Below, piece after piece: positions 1-9,879 of a stretch of 64,000 nt of DNA. How positions within the stretch are numbered: position 1 is the stretch's first letter; every line of letters starts with the position of its first letter. The notes under the pieces were generated by a model. The model ran no database searches, had not been told where the DNA came from, and worked only from the letters and a program-made list of their open reading frames with translations. Both the position numbers and the translations under genes were made by a program. This stretch comes from Apiotrichum sp. Y4204 (taxonomy: Eukaryota; Basidiomycota; Tremellomycetes; Trichosporonales; Trichosporonaceae). The DNA is taken from assembly GCA_025531455.1 (NCBI GenBank), contig JAMYHL010000033.1:1-64000 (forward strand). The letters run 5' to 3'.

Positions 1-1049
1 GGCTCGATACCCAGCGCCTTGGCCGCCTCCTTGGCCACGGCCGACGGATTGAACTTTTTGTACTTTTCAAAGTTCTCGACAATGCTCATCCCCACGACAT
101 TCTGCCGTCAGCACCCGTCTCACTAGAATACAACTACTCACCCTGAACAAATCAATAATTATCGTCTTGTCCGGGTGACTCAGGTCAACCTTGTGCTCGG
201 GGCTGAGCTTGGTGACCTCCTCGGCAACAATCTTGATCATCTCGAGGCGCTGCAGCTTGTCCGAATTGCGCACGTGAGCGTTAATCGCAAACTGGAGTCA
301 GTTACACCCAGAACCCACAACACAGAGCCCCAAAGAACCCACCTTGAGACCGCGGTTATCAGGGGTCGCGAAAGCCTCGGGGAGGATAGCGGCCGCCATC
401 TCGGCCAGCGTCGTGCGGTTTCCCGGGCCGGCGCGCGAAATGGGCGTCAGGCGCTGCACGTAGCTAAGCCCACAGCGCGCGGTGGACTCGCACTTTTCGA
501 GAATGTGGTTGACGAGCTTGACGGGGTCGAGCGGCTCGAGAACAATGACATAGAGAGCTGGTGTGAGAAAAAAAAAACACTTCCATCTGTGGACTCACCA
601 CAGCCGAGATCCCGACGACAAAGACGGAACCGCTTCGACTTGTTCCCGCCCTTCATTCCCTCCAGCTCGCGCTTCAGCGCATCCTCGATATCTCCCTCGT
701 CGTCCTCCCCAGCCTCTTCCTTCGTCTCGGGATACAGCACGTCCGCGGCCTCCTCCAGCGCCTCGATAATCTCGCGCTCCGCCGTCTTCTCCTTGTTCTT
801 CACGGTCGTCACGCTAATTCCAGGCGCACTGAGCATCTCGGGCTAAAAGTCAGTACACTCCGGGGCTGGGGGAGTACTCCTCCTCGCGATTTGCTTCCCA
901 CTCACCAACGGCTGCGAACGGTACTGCGCCAGAGGGCCGCCCTGGAAGTCGCCCTGTCCATCGCCGCCGCGCGGCGGCCCACCCGGACGTTTACCCCCGC
1001 GGTGGTACTTGTACTTGCTCTTGCCTTTGTTGGCAGGTCGAGAGGACAT
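1..1049 (-). CDS. TAN1: THUMP-domain tRNA acetylation cofactor, TAN1-like (3' end outside window)
   Basis: Tan1 proteins help Kre33/NAT10 make N4-acetylcytidine at position 12 of tRNA-Ser and tRNA-Leu. The chain starts at the methionine at 1047-1049 with a Lys/Gly-rich head (SSRPANKGKSKYKYHRGGK), followed by an acidic exon near 600-840 (EEAADVLYPETKEEAGEDDEG). Then comes the THUMP region in pieces: VIVLEPLDPVKLVNHIL, RCGLSYVQRLTPISR, FAINAHVRNSDKLQR and HKVDLSHPDKTIIIDLFR, and after a short intron NVVGMSIVENFEKYKKFNP. At least four introns of about 40-60 nt separate these exons. The order of blocks and the ending NPSAVAKEA match the fungal and animal Tan1/THUMPD1 family. The stop codon lies to the left of base 1, so the C-terminus is missing only because of the window edge. 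Family assignment is strong; exact splice sites are inferred. Confidence 0.85.
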
Positions 1050-1266
1050 GGTGTGTGTGAGATGTGGAAGTGAATGGGTGGCTCAAGAGGTTGAAGTGGT
1101 CAAGATTTCAGAACCGAGATTGTTGATATGGAAAGTATCACGTGATAAACAGAACCCCCCACGACCAAATGTTATTGTGTAACTCGTGTGCGACTTCTCT
1201 TTCTCCAACCTCCAAGCACACACGCATCGACGCCGCTCGCTCACATCTCCCAATAATAGCATCTCC

Positions 1267-2604
1267 TTACTGCTCCCTACGGAATCCGTTGCCCCATCCG
1301 GTCCGCCTCTCTCCCGGTGCACCCGCGTCCTCCCGGGACCCCCTGTAGTGTGGCCGGTCCTGCTGGTGCCGGGGGTGCTGGCCGTGCGAGGTATGCTGGG
1401 TAAAGCCGACCTGGTGCGAATGCTGGTGGCCATGCACCTGGTGCGTGTGCTGGTGAGAGTGCTGGTGGTGCGAGTGCTGGTGGCCGTGCATCCCCTCCGC
1501 GCCGGGAGCAGCCGAGTCCAGCGGGACCTTGTCCTTCATGGACGCGTCCAGCAGCGCCTTGTTCGAGCGGTACTCGCACACCGTCGTAGGCGGGAGGTTG
1601 AGAAGCTGGAGAATCTTCTCTCTGTTGCTGTCAATACAAGTCCTAGTCCAGCACGCACCTCAAGGCCCCAGAGCGGACTGCCTCGCCCTCCTCCTCCACC
1701 CAGACACTCAGAATGTCCTCAGTCTGGCGCACGCTCAAGACGCAGCCGACCACCGTGTCCGCCTCCTCGAACTGGTCGCCAATCATGGAGAAAAGCAGCG
1801 ATTCGAACAGCGCAGGTGTGACCGAGTGCAGCAACCGGATCGTGAACTTTCCACCACTGATGTCAGTTGATCAGAAATCAAAGTGTTCAACTCACTTGAC
1901 CATCTCCTCCCAGATACCTGGTCGCTGAATGCGGCTCACGAAGCACAGGATGTCGGTTACTGGTGCGACCTCTGCCGGCGACGTGAGGTGGGCATAGAGG
2001 TGGAGGAAGGACTCGATCTGTGGGTCAGTATTGGATTGTCACCGCGGCGTCGTCGGCGGGGAGGGATCGTCGCTTCCAAGACACGCTGGTGTTCCTTGGG
2101 CATCAATTGTCCTTCTGTGCCATTGAATCCACACGGACCACTGCTATCCACGGGATGATAATGCGGAAAATTGGAATCCCGGACGTCGCAGTGCATCACT
2201 GCGGAGACCGAGTACCCCCCGCTGCGCGAACGTCGACTCCCATCAGTCTCCTCGACACTCACTGAGCCAAAAGTTGCCACCTTGTGAACCTCCTTCTCAT
2301 AGTCGACCTTGGTTCCTGGCGGACGGTGGACGTACGAAATGGACCAGCTGGGATGTCAGTAAACAATACACAATGGCGGCCCCAGTCATGACGCCTTTAC
2401 CGGCTGACATTCCACTGCTGTTTGTTGCTTATCCGTCCCCGCAGGGAAGGCACACAATACACGCGGGCACAATACGCACTCATGGCGGAGAGGGTGCCTG
2501 CCAGCGACTGCTGGCGCGGCGGGCGGCGCAGGCTTGTTGCTCACGCTCAACGAGAGGCGCGAGGTTCCCGAGAGCGAGGTGGTGCGGCGCGTGGGGACGG
2601 TCAT
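1267..2604 (-). CDS. eIF4E-family cap-binding protein, class II (4EHP-like), with His-rich tail
   Basis: This is a cap-binding protein of the eIF4E fold, closer to eIF4E2/4EHP (usually a translational repressor) than to canonical eIF4E. Spliced blocks read HPLRHDWSISYVHRPPGTKV, VATFGSIESFLHLYAHLTSP, GIWEEMVNGGKFTIRL, FESLLFSMIGDQFEEAD and VVGCVLSVRQTEDILSVWV, then REKILQLLNLPPTTVCEYRS. These line up with human 4EHP blocks such as the PMWED cap-stacking tryptophan, GGKWIIRL and ENLILAMLGEQF. Here one cap-site aromatic is Tyr (SYVHR), as in 4EHP, and GGKW is GGKF. Introns include a 31-nt one at 1628-1658. After the fold (about base 1510 down to 1267) comes a His/Gln-rich tail of HQHSH-type repeats followed by a basic end. 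The start at 2604 opens a Ser/Thr-rich leader just before HPLRHDW. Its paralogue, canonical eIF4E, is not in the window. Confidence 0.85.
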
Positions 2605-3307
2605 GTCGGCAGTCTAGCTGAGATGGAGAGTAGGAGTATCTGCGGCGCGAAGATGCAGAGAAATGGGAGTGGAGGGACAGCCGAGACCGGGGGCGTCGCG
2701 ACAATGACGATTGCTGTGAAAGATTGTTGGGTTGTGATGCAAAAATTATTGGTCCTTTGTTATGCGTGCGGTCGCGAGCAGACGAAATGTGCAGTGAGCA
2801 GCGCAGAGATGGGTGACGACTCGAGGTCTCGTTGGCCCTGCGTATAATGGGCGGCCGAACGGTTGGCTGATTGGGAGGATCGAGCGTATGAGATATAGCA
2901 AGAGGATGTAGTGCAGATGTGACGTGAATGAAGCCAGTGGCGAGACAGATGGTGCAAGAAGGTGTAATGCCTTGAGTGTTGTCGTTGTCGTTGTCGGGAG
3001 TAGAGTGGATGTGTATTGTGAAGTGGTGTGAATGGAGGTTGTGGTAGCGACAAGCCCTTCTTTGGCAGCGACCACTGTCCTTTTTTTCTTGCCTTCTCTT
3101 TACTCTTTCTGGAAGCGGAACAATCGAAATGAGCAGGGAGCGGAGGGATGAACTGCAAAAATAACAATCACAGGCCTATAAATTTCAAACAGCAAATATA
3201 GTTCAAAGAGGCCGGAGTAGGCCTAACAAAGAAGCTGGAGGGATATAGGCGCACAAATGCGTCCGCGCGCCCCCAGAACGAGGGTTGTTTTGAACCCCCC
3301 TGTGGAA

Positions 3308-3315
3308 TGACGTCA
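3308..3315 (+). promoter_or_regulatory. CRE/ATF-type palindrome TGACGTCA
   Basis: A perfect TGACGTCA site lies about 315 bp before the start codon of the cysteine-rich gene. In fungi such sites bind bZIP factors of the Atf1/CREB type, which act in stress responses. The match is read directly; function is inferred. Confidence 0.45.
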
Positions 3316-3553
3316 GACCGACAGACTGGAGCTTAAAACCCTCGTTGTGCAGTGCAGGAGGTGCACAGCGAAGAGAGAAAAGCGCAGGAAGCTGCGCTGC
3401 GCAGTGGGACAGTTGGGGATGATGATGATGGCACGCACACAAGAAAAACGATGTCATGCTCTGCTCAGATACTCTACTGAACCGCGCTTTTCTCTCCACC
3501 TCTTCCTCCATTTTCTTCTCTTTGCTCGAAGCAAGATCTCTTTCACAAGGACA

Positions 3554-3561
3554 TATTTATA
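3554..3561 (+). promoter_or_regulatory. TATA-like box TATTTATA
   Basis: TATTTATA lies 71-78 bp before the ATG at 3632, with a CT-rich initiator region between. The spacing suits a short 5' UTR for the small cysteine-rich gene. Confidence 0.5.
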
Positions 3562-3631
3562 GACACATCTCTTGATCACACCACATCTCTTCTCCTCATT
3601 CTTACAACTTGGACCCAATCTCTATCTCATC

Positions 3632-4045
3632 ATGAACCCCGCCACCGCCCAGACCAACAACAACAACGCCGACATCACCGTCGCGCAGCAGCCCTCCGCC
3701 AAGGCCATGATGAGTGAGCGCAAAGGAAGGAGAGAGACAAGATGACCACATGCTGACATGTTCACTTTCACGTCTAACCTCATCTGCGTCTCTGCGCCAC
3801 GTTCTCTGCTCATCTAATCGCATCGTTTCCACTGCCTACGTCTGACTTTGCGCCTTCCTTCCCGCAGACCCCACTGCCGCGCCAACCTCCGAGTCTCCCC
3901 AGCGGGAACCTCTGCGTCTCCGCGGTGGCTGCCCCGGAAGGCTGTGTGGTCTTCCCATTCTTCCCTGCCGGTTAGTTACTTCATCCTTTCACTTAACTGA
4001 CAACCCAGTTGCGACATCTGCATCATCCCCATCCCATGCTGCTAA
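3632..4045 (+). CDS. Small cysteine-rich conserved fungal-type protein (73 aa, function unknown)
   Basis: Three exons join to a 73-residue protein. Exon 1 encodes a Asn/Ala/Gln-rich head (MNPATAQTNNNNAD). Intron 1 runs from GTGAGC after ATGATGA to the CAG at 3867, and exon 2 begins ACCCCACTG. Intron 2 opens with GTTAGT just after 3970 and closes at the CAG before TTGCGAC. The C-terminal half carries seven cysteines: REPLRLRGGCPGRLCG, LPILPCRC, and the end DICIIPIPCC. Short fungal proteins with an RGG element followed by a Cys-rich hydrophobic end are common, often stress-induced and thought to be lipid- or membrane-associated; I cannot name a characterised family. No signal peptide is visible. 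The TATA box and the CRE upstream fit an inducible gene. Both splice events keep frame and the second is required to reach the terminal CC, which supports the model. Confidence 0.7.
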
Positions 4046-4502
4046 GCGGCATCGACAAAGGTACAGACGGTATTAATCGATCTGTTGACATCCTCGCTCG
4101 CCCTAGGAAATCGTACGAGATACAAGAGTCTTCTCCATCGCTCGTTCCGCGGCCGAAATCTTCACCACACCTCATCGTACACGACCCAGACACGCATTCC
4201 GTCTCTTCTTGTCGAGCCGAGTGATATCGGCTCCACGTTCTTGTCCCACCATGTTATGCAGTTGTACCCATCAAGCGTCGGTCCTGGAAGCAACACGAAT
4301 CTGGGGCGAAATTTGTCAGGCCACGGTAGTACCCCGAAACGCGGCGGGGATCGCATACTGAAGGGACACCTGTCAAGGATGAAACGCCAAGGCGCTGCCA
4401 ACTGACCATTTCGTGGTTCCCTTATCTGACATCTGGAGATGGCCGCCAAGACCCGATACATGATCTATTGACATTTGATGCCTGATACAATTCAGCCGTC
4501 CC

Positions 4503-4507
4503 AAAAA
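4503..4507 (-). terminator. Pol III terminator (T5) of tRNA-Lys
   Basis: Five A on the plus strand give TTTTT on the transcribed strand, 43 nt after the tRNA 3' end. Pol III stops at runs of four or more T. Confidence 0.55.
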
Positions 4508-4549
4508 GCTTCGACGGAGCGACTAGTGGCCATCTCCGCGCCGAGACTA

Positions 4550-4634
4550 GCCTCGTATGGGGCTCGAACCCATGACATTTTGATATCTTTGCAGGAGTAA
4601 GAGTCAAACTATCTACCGACTGATATAACGAGGC
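4550..4634 (-). tRNA. tRNA-Lys(CUU) with 13-nt intron
   Basis: Read on the minus strand, the acceptor GCCTCGT pairs fully with ACGAGGC. The D-arm is TATC-AGTCGGTA-GATA, the anticodon stem TTTGA/TCAAA, and the loop CTCTTA carries anticodon CTT. A 13-nt intron follows position 37, the usual eukaryotic site. The T-arm ATGGG-TTCGAGC-CCCAT is complete. The D-stem is A/T-rich where most tRNA-Lys have GCTC/GAGC, so the A box departs from consensus. It is nevertheless fully base-paired, which argues for a functional gene or a recent copy. Confidence 0.75.
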
Positions 4635-5029
4635 GTGCGTGTCGGGGGTCCGTGCGCCGGCGCCGCGGCGACGCCGCCCCGGAATACATCGCTTACGGAG
4701 AGTAGTGGGACCTTCTCGGGGGTGACGTGACGGGGGCACGGAATGAACGGCATGACGGAAATGACGGATTTAATGACGCCGTTGACACCGAGGCACGGCG
4801 CCGAGACAGAAAAAAAAAACCTCCGTAAGCTCCGTATCCCGAGCCAGCTCCGCGGTTTAAGCTTCGGGCTCCAGGCTCCGCACTTCCAGGAAATACATCA
4901 CCCAAGCCTCCGGCCAGCGGTAGGCGGGATACATCGTGTCCGTTGTAGGTTCTATGGAGACAGCTGCACGGGGTGTATGGAGACAGTATCCAATGCGAGT
5001 ATGGTACAGATCGTGCTAGGTCGGGCTAG

Positions 5030-7992
5030 TTATGAGACGGTGATGGGTGTGCCGAGCGTTATATCGGCAAGCTCGCGCGTCTTGGGCATCGGCGAGGGAT
5101 TCCGCGAGGGTTTCGGCGACTCGGCGAGGATCGAGTAGAAGCGACGGTGCATTTCGAGCGGGTCGTCCTCGTCGTCCTCGTCCTCGGCGGTAACGCACTC
5201 GGTAACCGTGCCCTCTGAGCTTGGCCCAGAGCCGGAACGCACGAGGCCCGGCGGCGGCGGCTCGTGCATGTCCTCGGCGCGGGGCGAGCCGGGCCGCGGG
5301 GTGTGTGCCGGGCTACTCCAATTGCTGTGGCTCTGGGTGTGGTGAGCCGCCGATTGAGACATTCTGGAGTCAGCTCAAGTGAATCTCACGGCACTCACGG
5401 CCTCGCCCATTCCTCATTAACAACAGCCGCGCGCAGCGCCGCCTCGGGCAGCGAGACGCGGTGCGCCGCATCCCCGACACCTGCCTGGCCGAGCACGTCG
5501 CCGGCCTCCATATGGTTCGCCATGTGAGTCATACGGTGCGCGACCTCGCAGCTGAGTCCGGGGCCGAGGACGAACTCTCCGCCGAGCTGGCGCCAGTATC
5601 CGGGATCAGCGAGTGGTCCGCCCATGTGTGCGATGCCGTTCCGGACTCCGCTGACGACTTGGTGGAAATACGGGCGGTTGTATGCGGGCCGGTTCTTCAA
5701 AGGCTGCATGAACGCCGCGGGGCGCACCATCCCCATGAGCTCGTACAACCGCCGCGGGCCGTCGGCGTAGCACTCGAACTGCAGCCCAAAGAGACGGCGG
5801 TATGCGCGGATCATGCGCCAGTCGCCGCACCCGATCACCACCACGCGCACGCCAGCAGCGGAGACCGCCGCGGGGTCGAGGCGCGCGAGCGAGCGTACGG
5901 TGTAGTCTTGACACATGCCGCACCAGAAGTTACGGATGAAGACCAGTAGTGTGCGCGTCGGCCGGGGTGCTGACGCTGACGCGGCGGGGGCGGAGGCACG
6001 CCGCCGGCCGGAGGTAGTGGGCTGGGGAAAGAAATCTCCAAAGCACACGGGCCTGCCGTCGGCGTCGCGCACAAAACACGTCGCGGCCTCGAGGAGGCGT
6101 CGGCGGGACGGCGGGCGGGACACGGAGAAGGTTTCGTCCGCCTCTGGCTCTGGGGGGAAGAGCAGGGATTTGCGGAACGCCTTGCCGGTATTCTCCCCGG
6201 CGTCCGCCTCGCTCTCGGAGCGTTCGGGGACGGCGCCGAGTTTCTCGTGTCCGCGGTGGCGGAACGGGAGGCGCCACCTGCGGCTCTCGGAGCGCGAGAC
6301 GGTGCGGGAAGCTGGCAGCGATTGAAGGGATGGGCGAGAAGGGAGGGACGGGAGCGACTTCATGATAATGGACGCGGGCATGGTGGACTCGAGGGCGGCA
6401 TACGACTGGGTCGGGGACGGCGCGACGAGGGACGCATGGAGCGCGGTAGCGGCGCGGTGCACGCGCGAAGTTGTGGACTGGCGGCGCATGTCGGCCGCAC
6501 ACACTGCGGGCGGGGGCGCCTGGAGCCGCGCAGAGTCTACGGGTGACCACTGGGCAGGACGGGGCTGCCACTCGCGCCACTCGTCTTCTTCGGGGACGTC
6601 GTTTGCGAGGCGGAATGACTGGCGGCCCAGCTGGCTGCCAAACGACGTGTGGCGGCCGATATCGGGGCGGCTGCGGCCCACTGGCGAGCCGCACGCCGAC
6701 CCGGCCGGCGTGTTCGTCGCGCTCACGAGAGTGGGCCCCGCCTCTGGGAGGAGGACGGCGAGGTTTCGCCGTTCTTCCCACTTTGTTTGGCGCGGGGTGC
6801 GGGGCGGCTGCTGGGCACCGATGCGGTCGAGCGGGGAGAGGAAGTAGGTCTCGTCGTTCCATGGTGCCTTGCTCTGGGAGACGGTGAATGTACCGACTTG
6901 AAGTGCGGGCGTCCCGGGGACGTCCGAGTCGTGTTCGTGGCTCTCCCGCGGCTCGGATTGGAGGGTAGAGAGGAGCGGGGAGACGGGGCTCTCGGCGTCC
7001 TCCGAGAGACGGCACGCGGCACCGCCGGCGTCGTCAAGGGACGCGCACGGGCTCAGGCGGTAGTCCGAGTGCGGAGTCAGGAGAGGGAAGGAGGTGCGGC
7101 GCCCAAGCACGGCGGGGGACGTCTCGAGTGCGAGTGGGCGCCGCGCGAACGGCGGGTTCGGGGGCAGGGGGTCGAACTCTGGCGAAGGGGGTGCCGCTGC
7201 TGGCACTGCTGGCTGTGCCACATTCGCTTGCTGGGGGTGGAGGGCTTGGACTCTGGCCTCAGCTTCGTCGCCGCTGAGGTTGGGGAACGAGCGGCGGCGG
7301 AGAGAGTAAGTTTCGAGACCGGGTATGCCGATGACGGGGCGTGGATCGAGCGGGGAGGCGGGCGCGGCGGAGACGGCGGAAAGGGGCGAGATCGGCGCGG
7401 TGGGGAAGAGGGGGCGGCCGAGCTCGGCGGACACGGACACTGATTCAGACACCTCGGCGCGCAGGGCGAGCTCGGGGACAGACGAGGAGCGGCATGCGGG
7501 CGGGCGCATCGGGATGCGGGGGAGTGCGCGCGCGCGCGCATGGCGTGCCGGTGGTGGCGGGGTGAGGGCGGTGAGCGGTGGTGGCGAGGGCTCTGCGGGC
7601 TCTGCGGGCCGGGAGGGCTGGGGTCGAGCGCGTGCCGTCGTCGTCGCTGTCGCTGGCGGTGGTGTGAGTGGGAGCAGGGTGGGCGTGGGGGTATCCGGTG
7701 AAGAGGCGGGAGATGGCCGCCGAGCGGATAGGAAAGGCTGGGGGTATTCATACCTCTCAGAGGAGAGTACAGATGGTATCGTCTTGTCAGTCTTGTCCTT
7801 TGGGCGGAAGGGGGCGCTGAAGCTGCCCGGCGTCGCGGGCGAGGGAGAGAGCGGGGGCGAGGACGAGTCCGATTCTGCCCAGGTTATGGGGAGGAGGTCG
7901 CTTAGATTGAGCGCCAGCTCCATGTCGGTATCGCTCTCGCTCTCGGCGAGGCCGAACGTCTGCCGCCGGCTCAGTGGCGGGCGCGGCGTCAT
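5030..7992 (-). CDS. Long disordered protein with AhpC/TSA-type thioredoxin-fold domain
   Basis: The first about 650 residues are low-complexity Pro/Ser/Arg-rich sequence. A compact domain at about 5450-5990 follows: TRTLLVFIRNFWCGMCQDYT with a C-G-M-C pair, then RVVVIGCGDWRMIRAYRR, FECYADGPRRLYELMGM and a late FHQVVSGVRNGIAHMGGP block. This order matches fungal AhpC-TSA_2/PRXL2-like domains, which have a peroxiredoxin-like fold and a CxxC near the N-terminal end. Substrate and partner are unknown. A 35-nt intron near 5360-5395 joins the long exon to an acidic last exon (AEDEDDEDDPLEMHRRFYSIL). I chose the start MTPRPPLSRRQTFGLAESE at 7992; the frame stays open to 8265, but the extra 91 codons include a short CTCGGTG tandem repeat and look like leader. 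Several long antisense frames across it are GC-codon shadows. Confidence 0.75.
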
Positions 7993-9879
7993 TGTAAGGG
8001 AGATCGGGGGATACGTCCTTCGCCGTGCGTCGTGCGTCACTGCACCACTTAGTGGGTTCAATGGAGCGGTGGTGCTCGTACTCGGTGCTCGGTGCTCGGT
8101 GCTCGGCGCGCTTTGCTCGGTCCTCGGTGGGGGACTCGGGGAGCGCTGCGAGCAGAATGGAGATTGGAGGTTGGGCAGGCGATGGGCTGTGCTTGCCTTG
8201 TGGATGGACGTGAGACGGTTCCAGTGAACGCTGGAGCTCTGCTCACTGTTCAACGTCGAGACCAACCAACTTCCAGAAAGTCAAGGTCAAAAGGTCAGGC
8301 TCTCCGTGTTGACGTGCAGCGCACCTCGCAACAACCTGAGAGCTACAAGAGCCGCCTTTCCGGTATATGCTTGGGATTCACCGCCTTGCGGTCGGGGGCA
8401 TGTGGCCTCTGGCGAGAATAGCTCGATAGCTGCATGCCAGAGGTTGCCGTCTCGGGGTTCTCATGTCGTCCAGGACAAGGGGAATGCGTCTGCTTTCTCT
8501 CTGTCCCCGCTGTGTGAGAAACGCGCGAAACGCAAGCCTTGCACGCTACAGACGCACCGGGACAACCGCCCTCTGCACACTGCACACCGCAGCTCGCCGC
8601 ACACTGCCACCGCACCCGCTGGCCAGAAGCCAACTCCTCTGCAAGCTCGCAAGGTCGTAAGCCTGCAAGCTCACAGTTTGCCGCGCACGCAAAATCAGCA
8701 AAAGTCAAAGTATAAGTGCGGCGACAACGGCATATGGGTATCGGGCCCGGCACACGGCGGCAGACCGGGCAGAGGACCGGCTGTTGCGGGGCCGCGGCGC
8801 CGTCGCGTTGACACGATGAATCGAAAAATACTCTCCGCTGCTGCTGTTATGTCGACACGGATGCCAGCATCCCCAACTCTGTCTGGATCTCTACTCGATA
8901 CCATGCCGTGGCGCTTCATTTAATAATCAGGAGCCGCGATCAGCTGCCCTCACCTGGATGTTTGGCGGTGCAGGAGCGCAAAAGAGTGCGTCATTTTCGC
9001 ATGTGTTTTGTGAAGAGTACGGGACATGAAGAGCTCAGCGCACAAATCGCACAACGCACAAGTATAAGCTTACCGAGCAGACCTGCTCGAACAGCCCCCG
9101 CCGCGCCGCGCCTCCTCCTACCACGCTGCCGCTGGCCGTGAGAACGCGGACCTCGGCCGTTCCTCCCACCGAGCTTAACGTCCTCTTCGTGGCTCGACCC
9201 CTCCCGCGAGCTAGGCACATGCTGTGCCTCGCCTTCTAGACTCGGCGTGACGGCCCCAGTGCCGCGCGACGAGTAATAAAGGGCAGCAGCTGGATACCGC
9301 TTGATGTTGGGTATTCCGGACAAAAGCACAGCTTGCAGCTTACAGAGCCCCAGAACGCCTTAGCATGCCGAACGGAGCCCATGCCGCCGGGGCTCTGTTC
9401 CCGCTCTTTCTCGCCATGTCGTGAAACATAGGTCTGTCCCCAAATAGACAGAGTTTGATCTTGGCCGCTCCCGGCCTCGACACTACAGCCACCCGACCTT
9501 TCGTGCACAGCAGCGAGCTTCTGGCGAACGTTCGAGTGATCGCCAGTGAGGTTTAGCTTCGTTTGGCGGGTTTTGCAGGTCTGCGTTTCACGCCGCCTTC
9601 TGTGACTCTGTCCGACCTTGTCGGTCTGGGGTGGAAGCTTTAGAATTGTTCACTCTGACTGCAAACACTGAAGCGAGAAGCCACTGACGTTTGGCGGCAG
9701 TTTCGATTAGCGGAGAGCCAGTCGTCACGTTTGGAGTTGGAGTTCCCTAGATCTCCGACTGGATGGAGGTGGCGGGCGGGTCGTACTGAGATACATGTCC
9801 GGGCGATGAGAGTGAGAGGACCTGGAGGCAGCCAAGTATATAGAACTGAGTAATCGAGAGAGAGCAGCCAGAGCGGCGG
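7993..9879. other. Intergenic region, no supported gene
   Basis: Upstream region of the AhpC/TSA-type gene and downstream region of the glycosyltransferase-like gene. It holds a short tandem array of GGTGCTC-like units at 8070-8125. Open frames here lack domain signal, plausible splice structure or codon pattern, so none is called. Confidence 0.4.
8070..8125. repeat. Short tandem repeat, unit about 7 nt (CTCGGTG)
   Basis: CTCGGTG/GCTCGGT units recur about five times with small changes (TACTCGGTGCTCGGTGCTCG and on). It lies in the 5' leader side of the AhpC/TSA-type gene. Confidence 0.7.

Larger units (their letters stand above)
2605..3631. promoter_or_regulatory. Divergent intergenic region between eIF4E-like and cysteine-rich gene
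   Basis: No supportable coding sequence. It serves as upstream region for the eIF4E-like gene (minus) and the small cysteine-rich gene (plus). It holds a full CRE-type palindrome at 3308-3315, a TATA-like box at 3554-3561 and a pyrimidine-rich leader (about 3490-3600). Confidence 0.5.
4046..5029. other. Intergenic region holding tRNA-Lys
   Basis: Contains the intron-bearing tRNA-Lys gene at 4550-4634 on the minus strand and its T-run. No coding region is supported in the rest. Confidence 0.5.

Noticed and set aside
7325..8227. 300-codon plus-strand frame opposite the AhpC/TSA-type gene
   Set aside because: It is an antisense frame kept open by high third-position GC; the minus strand has the recognisable domain.
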